This document shows, in pieces, positions 1-6,176 of a stretch of DNA of 8,213 nucleotides. The stretch is from RYN-111 sp046723735 (lineage in GTDB: Bacteria > Actinomycetota > Actinomycetes > Mycobacteriales > SCTD01). The notes beneath the pieces are model-generated. The model was not told the origin of the DNA and searched no databases. It saw only the letters and a list, made by a program, of their open reading frames with translations. The stretch covers positions 1 through 8,213 of the forward strand of contig JBKOVB010000037.1 in assembly GCA_046723735.1 (NCBI GenBank), read 5' to 3'. A program made the translations under genes and the position numbers. Position 1 is the stretch's first letter. Each line of letters begins with the position of its first letter.

Positions 1-102
1 GTGAAGAGCGCGTTCGGCGAGACGGCGCTGTCGACGCTGAAGCTCATCGAGGGCCCGGCTGCCATCGTCATCGACAACGCCCGCCTCTCCAGCGCCGGCT
101 GA
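1..102 (+). CDS. C-terminal end of an unidentified protein, possibly a GAF domain (5' end outside window)
   Basis: Reading frame 1 is open from the first base to TGA at 100-102 and gives 33 residues. The final stretch AAIVIDNARL closely resembles the last helix of GAF domains (typical form AAIAIENARL), so this may be the end of a GAF-containing sensor or regulator. The leading GTG is simply where the window begins and should not be taken as a start. The fragment is too short to settle the family; the GAF link is inferred from one short motif. Confidence 0.5.
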   Translation: MKSAFGETALSTLKLIEGPAAIVIDNARLSSAG

Positions 103-122
103 CGCTGCGGCGCGGCCCGCCG

Positions 123-428
123 GTGCTGTCACCGCTCTCCCTCCGTTGGCGGCGAGCTGCCCTGCGTCGATGGTCACCTCGCCACCTTGCATGCGGCCGC
201 ATGCGCGCCGGCGGCACCCGCTACGTCGACGCGCGCTACCGGCGGCAGCACGTCAGCGTCGAGCTCGACGGTGCCCACCACCGCGAGGCCGGGCAGTGGG
301 AGGCCGATCTGCGGGGGCTCAGGGTCCTGTTGGCGCAGCCCGGTGAGCGCGTGGTGCGACTGACCCCGGGGATGCTGCGGCACCAGGGCGAGGAGGTCGC
401 TCGTCTGCTGCGCGAGCTGCTGGACTGA
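123..428 (+). pseudogene. C-terminal remnant of a DUF559 / endonuclease-like (AbiEi-associated) protein
   Basis: From about position 201 the frame encodes a segment matching the C-terminal domain common in actinobacterial DUF559-type proteins: RYVDARYRR, then VSVELDGAHH, then QWEADLR, and a closing helix EEVARLLRELL. This is the restriction-endonuclease-like fold often attached to AbiEi antitoxin-type proteins, normally about 280-320 residues long. Here only about 75 residues match. The N-terminal part is absent from this frame, and I cannot find it in the other two frames back to the preceding gene. No ribosome binding site precedes GTG 123 or ATG 201. It ends five bases before the convergent minus-strand operon. 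The simplest reading is a decayed 3' fragment; a real small ORF of 75-101 residues is possible but less likely. Confidence 0.5.
189..204. repeat. Perfect 16-bp palindrome
   Basis: GCATGCGGCCGCATGC equals its own reverse complement over all 16 bases. It lies 87 bases after the upstream gene's stop and inside the DUF559 remnant, just before where recognisable homology begins. It could be an operator, a factor-independent terminator hairpin lacking a U tract, or chance in GC-rich DNA. No function is shown. Confidence 0.6.
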
Positions 429-433
429 TCGCC

Positions 434-991
434 TCAGGCGCGGCCGACGTCGGCTGCCAGGTCGAGCCCGAGAAGCCGGTCCGCCCAGGCCCAGGTCTCG
501 AACAGGCAGCCGCCTGGCAGCCCCAACGACGTCGAGCGCCGTAGCGCCGCTACTGCCCGGGAGGTCGCGAGGTCGTCCTCCAGCGCGTCAAGCACCTGTT
601 CGACCACCTCGGCGCACATCGGCTTGGACGGCTCCTCCGCCCAGCGCGCGACCGAGGCGCGCCAGGACGCGAGCTCGGCCGCGGCCTCCTGCACCGACTG
701 GCCCGAGAGCCACGCCAGCCTGTGCGCCAAGGAGTACGGCGGAGCAGGCACGCCCCCCGGTCGCGCGAGCACCACGTCGGCTGGTCCGGAGCCCTGTCCC
801 GGGTGCACGTTCATCGCGCCCCACCCTTCCGGGACACCCACGACCGCCACCGGTCGCCCCTGCATCTCGAGCAGCCGTCGCAACGTGTCGACGGCGAGCA
901 CGGTGCCAACGTCCTCGTCGCCGGTGGCCAGCACGACGCTGCCAGGCGGGAGCTCGACGAGCCGCCCTGTCGCGTCGGTGACCCGGACCAT
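434..991 (-). CDS. Small degenerate CysRS/MshC-like protein, 185 aa, function unknown
   Basis: The ATG at 991-989 overlaps the TGA of the preceding gene (TGATG), so translation is probably coupled. The protein looks like cysteinyl-tRNA synthetase or MshC with the middle removed. Residues 2-17 (VRVTDATGRLVELPPG) resemble the start of those enzymes. VDTLRRLLEMQGRPVAVV (34-51) resembles their first Rossmann helix and strand. Residues 103-151 resemble the post-catalytic helical bundle, with LASWRASVARWAE and LDALEDDLATSRAVAALRR (CysRS/MshC form: DDLDTPxALAAL). DRLLGLDL (171-178) resembles the CysRS C-terminal end. The HIGH motif, the zinc-binding Cys/His set, the bulk of the catalytic domain and KMSKS are all absent. 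Full enzymes have over 400 residues, so synthetase activity is very unlikely. It is last in a three-gene operon. The similarity comes from reading motifs, not from an alignment; the ORF itself is secure. Confidence 0.75.
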   Translation of the reverse strand: MVRVTDATGRLVELPPGSVVLATGDEDVGTVLAVDTLRRLLEMQGRPVAVVGVPEGWGAMNVHPGQGSGPADVVLARPGGVPAPPYSLAHRLAWLSGQSVQEAAAELASWRASVARWAEEPSKPMCAEVVEQVLDALEDDLATSRAVAALRRSTSLGLPGGCLFETWAWADRLLGLDLAADVGRA

Positions 992-1725
992 CAGTTCAAC
1001 CGCGCCAGCGCCAGCCGGGCGGAGCGGCGCGCGTTCTCGGCCTGCTCCGGGTCGGGCACGAGCTCGGCGTACGACTCCAGCTCCTCGGCTCCGCGGCGGT
1101 GGTCGCCGAGCCGCACGAGCAGCTCGCCATGCTCCCGCCGCAGCTCCAAGGGATGGTGTGGCAGGAGCAGCGACAGCTCGGTGGCCCACAGCCGGGTCCG
1201 CAGCGCCTCGACCGAACGTGCCTGCTGCCTGGTCGCCAGCACCCTGATGTTCGTGAGGATGCGCAGCAGCAGGTCCGACCCGACCAGCGGCGGCTCGGAG
1301 GCGACAGCGCGCACCTCGCCACCGGCGAAGGGGTCCACGACGACGCCAGCGACGTCGACCATCACGTGGCCGGGCAGCCCGAGGCAGACGGCCGGAACGC
1401 CGGCGCGCGCCGCCACCTCGCACCACACGACCGACAGCAGCACGGGCAGGCCGCGTCGGCGCTGCAGCACCTCGTGCAGCAGCGAGGAGCGCAGGTCGTC
1501 GTAGTCGGTCTCGTCGCCGTGGAAGTCCCCGAGCACCGTGCGCAGCGCGTGGTGCGGCGGCACCCCTGCCGGGACGGCGCGGGCGAGCTCGTCGAGCAGC
1601 CCTAGCGACTCCTCCACGCGCAGGTCGGGCTCGACCTCGCAGCCGATCAGCAGGCACGCCAGGGCGACATCCACCGGCGCCGCGTGCGCGACCTCCGCGA
1701 ACCGCGACCGCGAGGAGAACGTCAC
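991..1725 (-). CDS. SirB1-type transglutaminase-like protein with C-terminal helical (TPR-like) region
   Basis: I start it at GTG 1725, which overlaps the previous stop as GTGA; an earlier in-frame ATG at 1836 would run deep into the upstream gene and gives an Arg-rich, non-homologous N-terminus. The 244-residue product has the SirB1/Transglut_core2 signature: LLHEVLQRRRGLPVLLSVVW (82-101), CLGLPGHVMV (114-123) with the conserved His120, and VVVDPFAGG (128-136) with Asp131. Residues 170-244 are helical and charged, like the TPR-like tail of this family. In SirB1 proteins the position of the transglutaminase catalytic Cys usually holds another residue, and here the RRGLPVLLS segment has no Cys either, so it is probably not a classical transglutaminase. 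The biochemical role of the family is poorly defined. It sits between an SH3-like and a CysRS-like gene in one operon. Confidence 0.85.
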   Translation of the reverse strand: MTFSSRSRFAEVAHAAPVDVALACLLIGCEVEPDLRVEESLGLLDELARAVPAGVPPHHALRTVLGDFHGDETDYDDLRSSLLHEVLQRRRGLPVLLSVVWCEVAARAGVPAVCLGLPGHVMVDVAGVVVDPFAGGEVRAVASEPPLVGSDLLLRILTNIRVLATRQQARSVEALRTRLWATELSLLLPHHPLELRREHGELLVRLGDHRRGAEELESYAELVPDPEQAENARRSARLALARLN

Positions 1726-1967
1726 GAGCGCCTCGCGGGCGGCGGAGGGACCCGCTTCGCGGCGACCACGTCGGCGGGTGGCACCTCGACGACCGTCCCG
1801 TCGCGCTTCTGCACGCGCACCGTCGCGTCGTCCCACGAGAGGAGCTCGCCCAGCACGTCGCCGTACCCGCCCTCAGGAAGGCGCCTCCGTAGCGAGACGC
1901 GCACACCCTGGTCACCGGGCCCGACGTCGAGGACGTATCGGACCCCCGCTTCGCGTGACGACCCCAC
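1722..1967 (-). CDS. Small protein resembling the N-terminal domain of actinobacterial GNAT acetyltransferases, 81 aa
   Basis: The product begins at GTG 1967 and ends at TGA 1724-1722. Residues 18-78 show the beta-barrel-type domain found at the N-terminus of many actinobacterial GNAT acetyltransferases: GDQGVRVSLRRR, DVLGELLSWDD, VVEVPPADVVAAKRVPPPP. In those proteins an acetyltransferase domain follows the Pro-rich AKRVPPPP linker. Here the frame stops four codons later and the SirB1-like gene starts within the stop codon. So either the catalytic domain was lost or this is a stand-alone domain protein. There is no Shine-Dalgarno site before the GTG; a -10-like TAGTCT lies seven bases upstream, suggesting a leaderless mRNA. 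From memory, full-length GNAT proteins often lie divergent from this ferredoxin in related genomes, which supports the family call. Confidence 0.7.
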   Translation of the reverse strand: MGSSREAGVRYVLDVGPGDQGVRVSLRRRLPEGGYGDVLGELLSWDDATVRVQKRDGTVVEVPPADVVAAKRVPPPPARRS

Positions 1968-1974
1968 GGCTGGG

Positions 1975-1980
1975 AGACTA
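1975..1980 (-). promoter_or_regulatory. Candidate -10 box for the minus-strand three-gene operon
   Basis: Read on the minus strand this is TAGTCT, a good match to the actinobacterial TANNNT form. It is followed by seven bases and then the GTG at 1967-1965, the spacing expected of a leaderless transcript. No clear -35 element is visible. The fdxA start is 35 bases away on the other strand, so the two promoters must share this short region. Confidence 0.45.
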
Positions 1981-2015
1981 CGGGGGCAACCGCTCCCTCG
2001 AGAGGAACTCCTGCA

Positions 2016-2357
2016 GTGACCTACGTGATCGCCGAGCCGTGCGTCGACGTCAAGGACAAGGCCTGCATCGAGGAGTGTCCGGTCGACTGCATCTACGAGG
2101 GCAAGCGCTCGCTCTACATCCACCCCGACGAGTGCGTCGACTGCGGCGCGTGCGAGCCGGTCTGCCCCGTCGAGGCGATCTTCTACGAGGACGACGTGCC
2201 GTCGCAGTGGAAGGACTACTACCGGGCCAACGTGGACTTCTTCACCGAGACCACGAGCATCGGCAGCCCTGGCGGTGCCTCGAAGGTAGGCCCTGTTGAC
2301 GCCGACCACCCGGTCGTGCTGGCCGTCCCGGAGGGCAAGAACACCGAGGGCGTCTGA
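2016..2357 (+). CDS. fdxA: 7Fe ferredoxin ([3Fe-4S][4Fe-4S]), mycobacterial FdxC type
   Basis: This 113-residue cytosolic electron carrier starts at GTG 2016, nine bases after AGAGGA at 2001-2006. The cysteine pattern is diagnostic of seven-iron ferredoxins: Cys9, Cys17 and Cys50 for the [3Fe-4S] cluster, Cys21, Cys40, Cys43 and Cys46 for the [4Fe-4S] cluster, and an extra Cys25. The motifs CIEECPVDC and CVDCGACEPVCP are intact, followed by YEDDVP and the usual C-terminal tail, so the length is normal. It is followed one base later by dapC, the same pairing I recall for Rv1177-Rv1178 in M. tuberculosis. DapC itself needs no ferredoxin, so the pairing reflects conserved co-transcription rather than a known joint reaction. 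The redox partners cannot be read from this window. Confidence 0.95.
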   Translation: MTYVIAEPCVDVKDKACIEECPVDCIYEGKRSLYIHPDECVDCGACEPVCPVEAIFYEDDVPSQWKDYYRANVDFFTETTSIGSPGGASKVGPVDADHPVVLAVPEGKNTEGV

Positions 2358-2358
2358 G

Positions 2359-3456
2359 GTGCGCGGCTGGGCCGCGGTCGCGCACCTGCCCGAGTTCCCC
2401 TGGGACCGGCTGGTGCCGTACGGCGACATCGCTCGCACGCACCCCGACGGCATCGTCGACCTCTCCGTCGGCACGCCCGTCGACCCGACGCCGGGGATCG
2501 TGCAGATCGCGCTGCGCGAGGCGGCGGACGCCCCGGGCTACCCCCTGACGACCGGCACGCCGGCCCTGCGCGAGGCGGTCGTCGACTGGACGGCCCGCCG
2601 GCTCGGCGCGGCCGTCACGCCGGCGAACGTGGTCCCGTGCATCGGGACCAAGGAGCTCGTCGCGCTGCTCGTGCGACTGCTCGGCATCAGCGGCAAGCAG
2701 GTGCTCCTGCCGGCACTTGCCTACCCGACGTACGACGTCGGTGCCAGGCTCGCCGGCTGCGAGCCCGTCGCGACGGGCGACCCGACCGCGCACGACCCGC
2801 GCGAGGTCGGTCTGGTGTGGCTGAACTCGCCGAGCAACCCGACCGGTCGCGTGCAGGACGCGGCGACGCTGAAGCGGGTCGTGGACTGGGGTCGCGAGCA
2901 CGGCGTGCTGGTGGCCAGCGACGAGTGCTACCTGGAGCTCGGCTGGGACGCCGAGCCGGTCAGCGTGCTGCACTCCTCGGTGAGCGGCGGGAGCACCGAC
3001 GGCGTGCTGGCCCTGCACTCTCTGTCCAAGCGGTCCAACCTCGCGGGCTACCGCGCGGGCTTCGCCGTCGGCGACGCGGAGGCGGTGGCCCTGCTGGTCG
3101 AGGCCCGCAAGCACATCGGCCTTCTGGTGCCCGGCCCCGTGCAGGCCGCCGCGGTCGCCGCCCTGGGTGACGACGCGCACGTCGCCGAGCAGAAGGAGCG
3201 CTACCGGAGCCGGCGCGAGGTGCTGCGAACCGCGGTCGAGAAGGCCGGCTTCCAGGTCGAGCACTCCGAGGCGGGGCTGTACCTGTGGGTCACCCGCGAC
3301 GAGCCCTGCTGGGACACCGTCGCCTGGCTCGCCGAGCGGGGCATCCTGGCCGCGCCGGGCGAGTTCTACGGCGAGGCCGGTGCCCGCCACGTGCGGATGG
3401 CGCTGACCGCGACCGACGAGCGGGTCGCTGCGGCCGCGAGCCGGCTGACGACCTAG
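2359..3456 (+). CDS. dapC: N-succinyldiaminopimelate aminotransferase (DapC)
   Basis: This PLP-dependent class I/II aminotransferase exchanges the keto group of N-succinyl-2-amino-6-oxopimelate for an amino group from glutamate, giving N-succinyl-LL-diaminopimelate on the way to lysine and peptidoglycan. I use GTG 2359, one base after the fdxA stop and downstream of GAGGG at 2346-2350; the 365-residue length is typical for the actinobacterial enzyme. Visible fold-type-I features are the N-terminal DLSVGTPVDPTP (34-45), SPSNPTGRV with Asn160, the cofactor Asp188 and Tyr191 in SDECY, the Schiff-base lysine Lys224 in SLSKRSNLAGYRAGF, and Arg346 in HVRMAL for the substrate carboxylate. All key residues are present. 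The spacing implies an operon with the ferredoxin; dapD converges from the other side. Confidence 0.93.
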   Translation: MRGWAAVAHLPEFPWDRLVPYGDIARTHPDGIVDLSVGTPVDPTPGIVQIALREAADAPGYPLTTGTPALREAVVDWTARRLGAAVTPANVVPCIGTKELVALLVRLLGISGKQVLLPALAYPTYDVGARLAGCEPVATGDPTAHDPREVGLVWLNSPSNPTGRVQDAATLKRVVDWGREHGVLVASDECYLELGWDAEPVSVLHSSVSGGSTDGVLALHSLSKRSNLAGYRAGFAVGDAEAVALLVEARKHIGLLVPGPVQAAAVAALGDDAHVAEQKERYRSRREVLRTAVEKAGFQVEHSEAGLYLWVTRDEPCWDTVAWLAERGILAAPGEFYGEAGARHVRMALTATDERVAAAASRLTT

Positions 3457-3468
3457 GCCGTGACAGGC

Positions 3469-3485
3469 GGCCGGGCCAGCCGGTC
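3469..3485. terminator. Candidate hairpin between convergent dapC and dapD
   Basis: GGCCGG (3469-3474) can pair with CCGGTC (3480-3485), including one G-U pair, across a five-base loop. It lies 13 bases after the dapC stop and 51 bases from the dapD stop. There is no U tract adjacent, so it may slow transcription or be incidental. Confidence 0.3.
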
Positions 3486-3535
3486 AGCAGTCCACCGTCG
3501 TCGCAGCGCCCCCTTTGTTCTCAGCGTGTTCGTGA

Positions 3536-4465
3536 CTAGTTGGCGTGCAGCGCTTCGTTGAGCGTGACCGTCTTCCCGGCGCGGGCACGGGCGAGCACCG
3601 CACCCGACACGGAGTCGCGCAGGAAGAGCAGGCCCGAGGAACCGGACAGGTCGCGCCCCCTCACCACGCGGCCGTCGTCGAGGGTGACCTTCGTGCCCCC
3701 GGTCACGTAGCAGCCCGCCTCGACCACGCAGTCGTCCCCCAGGCTGATGCCGGTGCCGGCGTTGGCGCCGATGAGGCACCGCTTGCCGATCCGGATCACC
3801 TCGGTGCCACCCCCGGACAACGTGCCCATGATCGACGCACCACCGCCCACGTCGCTGCCGTCGTCGACCACGACGCCGGCGCTGATGCGGCCCTCCACCA
3901 TCGACGTGCCGAGCGTGCCTGCGTTGAAGTTCACGAAGCCCTCGTGCATGACCGTGGTGCCGGGTGCCAGGTGGGCTCCGAGCCGCACCCGGTCCGCGTC
4001 GGCGATCCGCACACCGCTCGGCACGACGTAGTCGACCATCCGCGGGAACTTGTCCACGCCGAGCACCTGCACGGCGCCCTTGACCGCCATCAGCCGCAGC
4101 CGGGTCTCCTCGAAGCCGTCGACGGCGCACGGGCCGGCGGTGGTCCAGACCACGTTTGCCAGCACGCCGAACAGGCCGGACAGGGACAGGCCGTGCGGCT
4201 GAACGAGCCGGTGGGAGAGAAGGTGCAGCCGCAGGTAGGCGTCAGGGGCGTCCACCGGAGCCGCGTCCAGGTCGACCGTCGTGCTCACCACCTCGCGCCG
4301 CACGCCGCGCAGCTCGTCGACTCCTGCGAGCTTCTCCAGGCCCTCGAGGGTCGAGCCGTCCGGCTCCCCGAGCCGAGGCGCGGGGTACCAGGTGTCGAGG
4401 ACCTGGCCGTCGGTCGTGAGAGTGGCCAGGCCCTGGCCCCAGGCGGTGCGCGTCGCGGTGCTCAT
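3536..4465 (-). CDS. dapD: 2,3,4,5-tetrahydropyridine-2,6-dicarboxylate N-succinyltransferase (DapD, actinobacterial type)
   Basis: This enzyme transfers a succinyl group from succinyl-CoA to tetrahydrodipicolinate, the step before DapC. The 309-residue product has the layout of mycobacterial DapD (about 317 residues): a helical N-terminal domain (1-120), a left-handed beta-helix of hexapeptide repeats (about 155-260; VRIADADRVRLGAHLAPGTT, SAGVVVDDGSDVGGGASI, CLIGANAGTGISLGDDCVVE), and a C-terminal extension. The segment MHEGFVNFNAGTLGTSMVEG holds the substrate-binding Asn residues and Glu191, which I take to match the proposed catalytic glutamate of the M. tuberculosis enzyme. The ATG at 4465 gives the family start; no Shine-Dalgarno site precedes it, but TAGGGT lies seven bases upstream, suggesting leaderless translation. 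It is divergent from dapE. Confidence 0.95.
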   Translation of the reverse strand: MSTATRTAWGQGLATLTTDGQVLDTWYPAPRLGEPDGSTLEGLEKLAGVDELRGVRREVVSTTVDLDAAPVDAPDAYLRLHLLSHRLVQPHGLSLSGLFGVLANVVWTTAGPCAVDGFEETRLRLMAVKGAVQVLGVDKFPRMVDYVVPSGVRIADADRVRLGAHLAPGTTVMHEGFVNFNAGTLGTSMVEGRISAGVVVDDGSDVGGGASIMGTLSGGGTEVIRIGKRCLIGANAGTGISLGDDCVVEAGCYVTGGTKVTLDDGRVVRGRDLSGSSGLLFLRDSVSGAVLARARAGKTVTLNEALHAN

Positions 4466-4472
4466 GCGCCAC

Positions 4473-4482
4473 ACCCTAGGGA
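4473..4482. promoter_or_regulatory. Overlapping divergent -10 boxes between dapD and dapE
   Basis: The 8-bp palindrome CCCTAGGG (4474-4481) provides TAGGGT on the minus strand (4478-4473), seven bases from the dapD ATG, and TAGGGA on the plus strand (4477-4482), 20 bases from dapE ATG 4503. On the minus strand ATGACA (4504-4499) resembles a -35 box, though the spacer of 20 bases is long. If both are used, polymerase cannot occupy both promoters at once. The plus-strand box is the weaker case. Confidence 0.45.
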
Positions 4483-4502
4483 CGGCTGGCAGGATGCCTG
4501 TC

Positions 4503-5558
4503 ATGGGCCTCGACCTCGCCGGTGACCCCGTCTCGCTCACCGCCGCGCTCGTCGACGTCGAGAGCGTCAGCGGTGACGAGGCCCGTCTCGCCGACCTGGT
4601 CCAGGACGCGTTGTCGGGCCATGAGCACCTGCACCTGAGTCGCGTGGGCAACAACGTGGTCGCCCGCACGGAGCTCGGCCGCGACCGGCGGGTGCTCCTG
4701 GCCGGCCACCTCGACACCGTGCCGGTCGCGGACAACCTGCCGTCGCGTCGGGAGGGCGACCTGCTCTACGGCTGCGGCACGAGCGACATGAAGAGCGGTG
4801 ACGCGGTGCTGCTGCACCTCGCCGCGACGCTCACGGCTCCGTCGTACGACGTCACGTACGTCCTTTACGACAACGAGGAGGTCGACGCCGCCAGGAACGG
4901 CCTCGGTCACCTCGTGCGAGACCACCGTGTGCTGCTCCAGGCCGACCTCGCGGTCCTCATGGAGCCCACGGACGGGCAGGTCGAGGCGGGCTGCCAGGGC
5001 ACGCTGCGGGTGCGCGTCGACCTGCGCGGCACCAGGGCGCACAGCGCGCGGAGCTGGCTGGGTGACAACGCGATCCACGCTGCGGCGCCGGTGCTGCAGC
5101 GGCTGCAGGACTACACGGCGCGCGAGGTCGACATCGACGGGTGCGTCTACCGCGAGGGCCTGCAGGCGGTCGCGATCAGCGGGGGCGTGGCGGGGAACGT
5201 GGTGCCGGACGCGGCCTCGGTGACGGTGAACTTCCGGTTTGCTCCCGACCGCAGCGAGGAGCAGGCGTTGGAGCACGTGCGCGAGGTCTTCGACGGCTAC
5301 GTGCTGACGGTGCTGGACAGCGCTGCCGGCGCGTTGCCAGGTCTGGGGCAGCTGGCCGCGAAGCACTTCGTCGACGCGGTGGGCGAGCGCCCGGTGGCGA
5401 AGTACGGCTGGACCGACGTCGCCCGCTTCTCCGCGCTCGGGATCCCCGCGCTGAACTACGGGCCCGGCGACCCCAACCTCGCCCACACCCGCGACGAGCA
5501 CGTCGACGTCCGTCAGATCACCCGGGCGACAGAGCTGCTGCGGGGCTACCTGAGCTAG
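4503..5558 (+). CDS. dapE: Succinyl-diaminopimelate desuccinylase (DapE)
   Basis: This dinuclear zinc M20-family hydrolase removes succinate from N-succinyl-LL-diaminopimelate, releasing LL-diaminopimelate for DapF. All catalytic positions are visible: His69 and Asp71 in LLAGHLDTVPV, bridging Asp95 in GCGTSDMKSGD, Glu125 (general base) and Glu126 (metal) in YDNEEVD, Glu154 in LMEPTDGQ, and C-terminal His328 in GDPNLAHTRDEHVD. The dimerisation (lid) domain lies at about 168-275, with GTRAHSARSWLGDNAIH and the conserved GNVVPD. The length of 351 residues is normal for actinobacteria. I prefer ATG 4503, preceded by GGCAGGA (4488-4494); ATG 4494 would add three residues and cannot be excluded. 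It is divergent from dapD, and dapF is not in the window. Confidence 0.95.
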   Translation: MGLDLAGDPVSLTAALVDVESVSGDEARLADLVQDALSGHEHLHLSRVGNNVVARTELGRDRRVLLAGHLDTVPVADNLPSRREGDLLYGCGTSDMKSGDAVLLHLAATLTAPSYDVTYVLYDNEEVDAARNGLGHLVRDHRVLLQADLAVLMEPTDGQVEAGCQGTLRVRVDLRGTRAHSARSWLGDNAIHAAAPVLQRLQDYTAREVDIDGCVYREGLQAVAISGGVAGNVVPDAASVTVNFRFAPDRSEEQALEHVREVFDGYVLTVLDSAAGALPGLGQLAAKHFVDAVGERPVAKYGWTDVARFSALGIPALNYGPGDPNLAHTRDEHVDVRQITRATELLRGYLS

Positions 5559-5605
5559 CCGGCTCACGACCGCCGTACGTCCCTGGTCGGGCGACCCCGC
5601 CGGAC

Positions 5606-5621
5606 TGACCCGATCAGGTCA
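5606..5621. terminator. Weak hairpin downstream of dapE
   Basis: TGACC (5606-5610) pairs with GGTCA (5617-5621) across a six-base loop, 47 bases after the dapE stop. Five base pairs without a U tract is weak evidence for a terminator. In the remaining gap between dapE and the next gene I see only a possible -10 box, TAGTGT at 5645-5650. Confidence 0.2.
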
Positions 5622-5694
5622 TGCCGCCGTGGTCCAGGGCTGCCTAGTGTCCGCCCTGACGCGGAAGCCTGCCGCGCGCGGGGAGGAGCACGCG

Positions 5695-6168
5695 ATGGCT
5701 CAGCGGATCGACAACGTCGCGCGGACACGGATGGCTTACGAGGCGTTCGCGTCCGGCGACATGACCACGCTGGCCGAGCTGCTCGCCCCCGACGTCGAGT
5801 GGATCGCAGGCGGCGACAACGCCCTCACCGACGTCTACCGCGGACGCGACGCCACGTTCGAGTTCTTCGGGCGTCTGCTGGCCGCCACCGACGGCACCTT
5901 CACCACGGAGCTCCGCACGCTCGCCGAGCCCGAGCCAGGCCTGGTCCTCGCGCTGGTGCGGATGACAGCGCAGGCCCGCGGCATCGTCTACGACGAGCCC
6001 GCCGTCCAGCAGCTCGACATCCGCGACGGCCTCATCGCGCGTTGCCGCACGTTCACGGAGAACAGCGCGTGGTTCGACGAGCTCGTGGGTCCGCGGATGA
6101 TCCAGCTGCCCGAGCCGCGCGGCGAGAGCACGCCGCGCAGCGAGCACGCCCGCGGCACCCCGCTCTGA
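5695..6168 (+). CDS. NTF2-like / SnoaL-like family protein
   Basis: This 157-residue protein has the cone-shaped alpha+beta barrel pattern of the SnoaL/NTF2-like superfamily: an N-terminal helix with YEAFASGDMTTLAELLAPDV (15-34), the short VEWIAGG strand, YRGRDATFEFFGRL (48-61), then strands TTELRTLAEP, LVLALVRMTA and VQQLDIRDGLIARCRTFTEN (104-123). The family includes isomerases, hydrolases, cyclases and non-enzymatic proteins, so no substrate can be assigned. ATG 5695 is well supported by GGGGAGGAG at 5680-5688. The last 18 residues or so (ESTPRSEHARGTPL) are polar and probably disordered. It stands alone between dapE and the LOG genes, with separate signals on both sides, so a link to diaminopimelate synthesis is not implied. 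Confidence 0.85.
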   Translation: MAQRIDNVARTRMAYEAFASGDMTTLAELLAPDVEWIAGGDNALTDVYRGRDATFEFFGRLLAATDGTFTTELRTLAEPEPGLVLALVRMTAQARGIVYDEPAVQQLDIRDGLIARCRTFTENSAWFDELVGPRMIQLPEPRGESTPRSEHARGTPL

Positions 6169-6176
6169 GACACTCA

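Noticed and set aside
430..440. Small hairpin CGCC-TCA-GGCG at the end of the CysRS-like gene
   Set aside because: A four-base-pair stem with a three-base loop containing the stop codon is too weak to call a terminator.
434..1915. A long minus-strand open frame of 493 codons containing the CysRS-like gene
   Set aside because: Only the last 185 codons look like protein; the earlier part is Arg/Ala/Gly-rich shadow of the SirB1-like gene, and the ATG at 991 with its TGATG overlap marks the true start.
1722..2474. A 250-codon minus-strand frame reaching across fdxA into dapC
   Set aside because: Its upstream part is antisense to the well-supported ferredoxin and dapC; only the segment from GTG 1967 has family similarity.
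2242..3390. A 382-codon open frame antisense to dapC
   Set aside because: Composition is that of a GC-rich shadow and no domain motif is visible; dapC on the other strand has all its catalytic residues.
4476..5567. A 363-codon open frame antisense to dapE
   Set aside because: It is rich in Arg, Val, His and Gln without recognisable motifs, and dapE fully explains the stretch.
5581..5639. Inverted repeat CCCTGG / CCAGGG around the dapE-NTF2 gap
   Set aside because: Six bases separated by 47 bases is expected by chance in such GC-rich sequence and does not extend.
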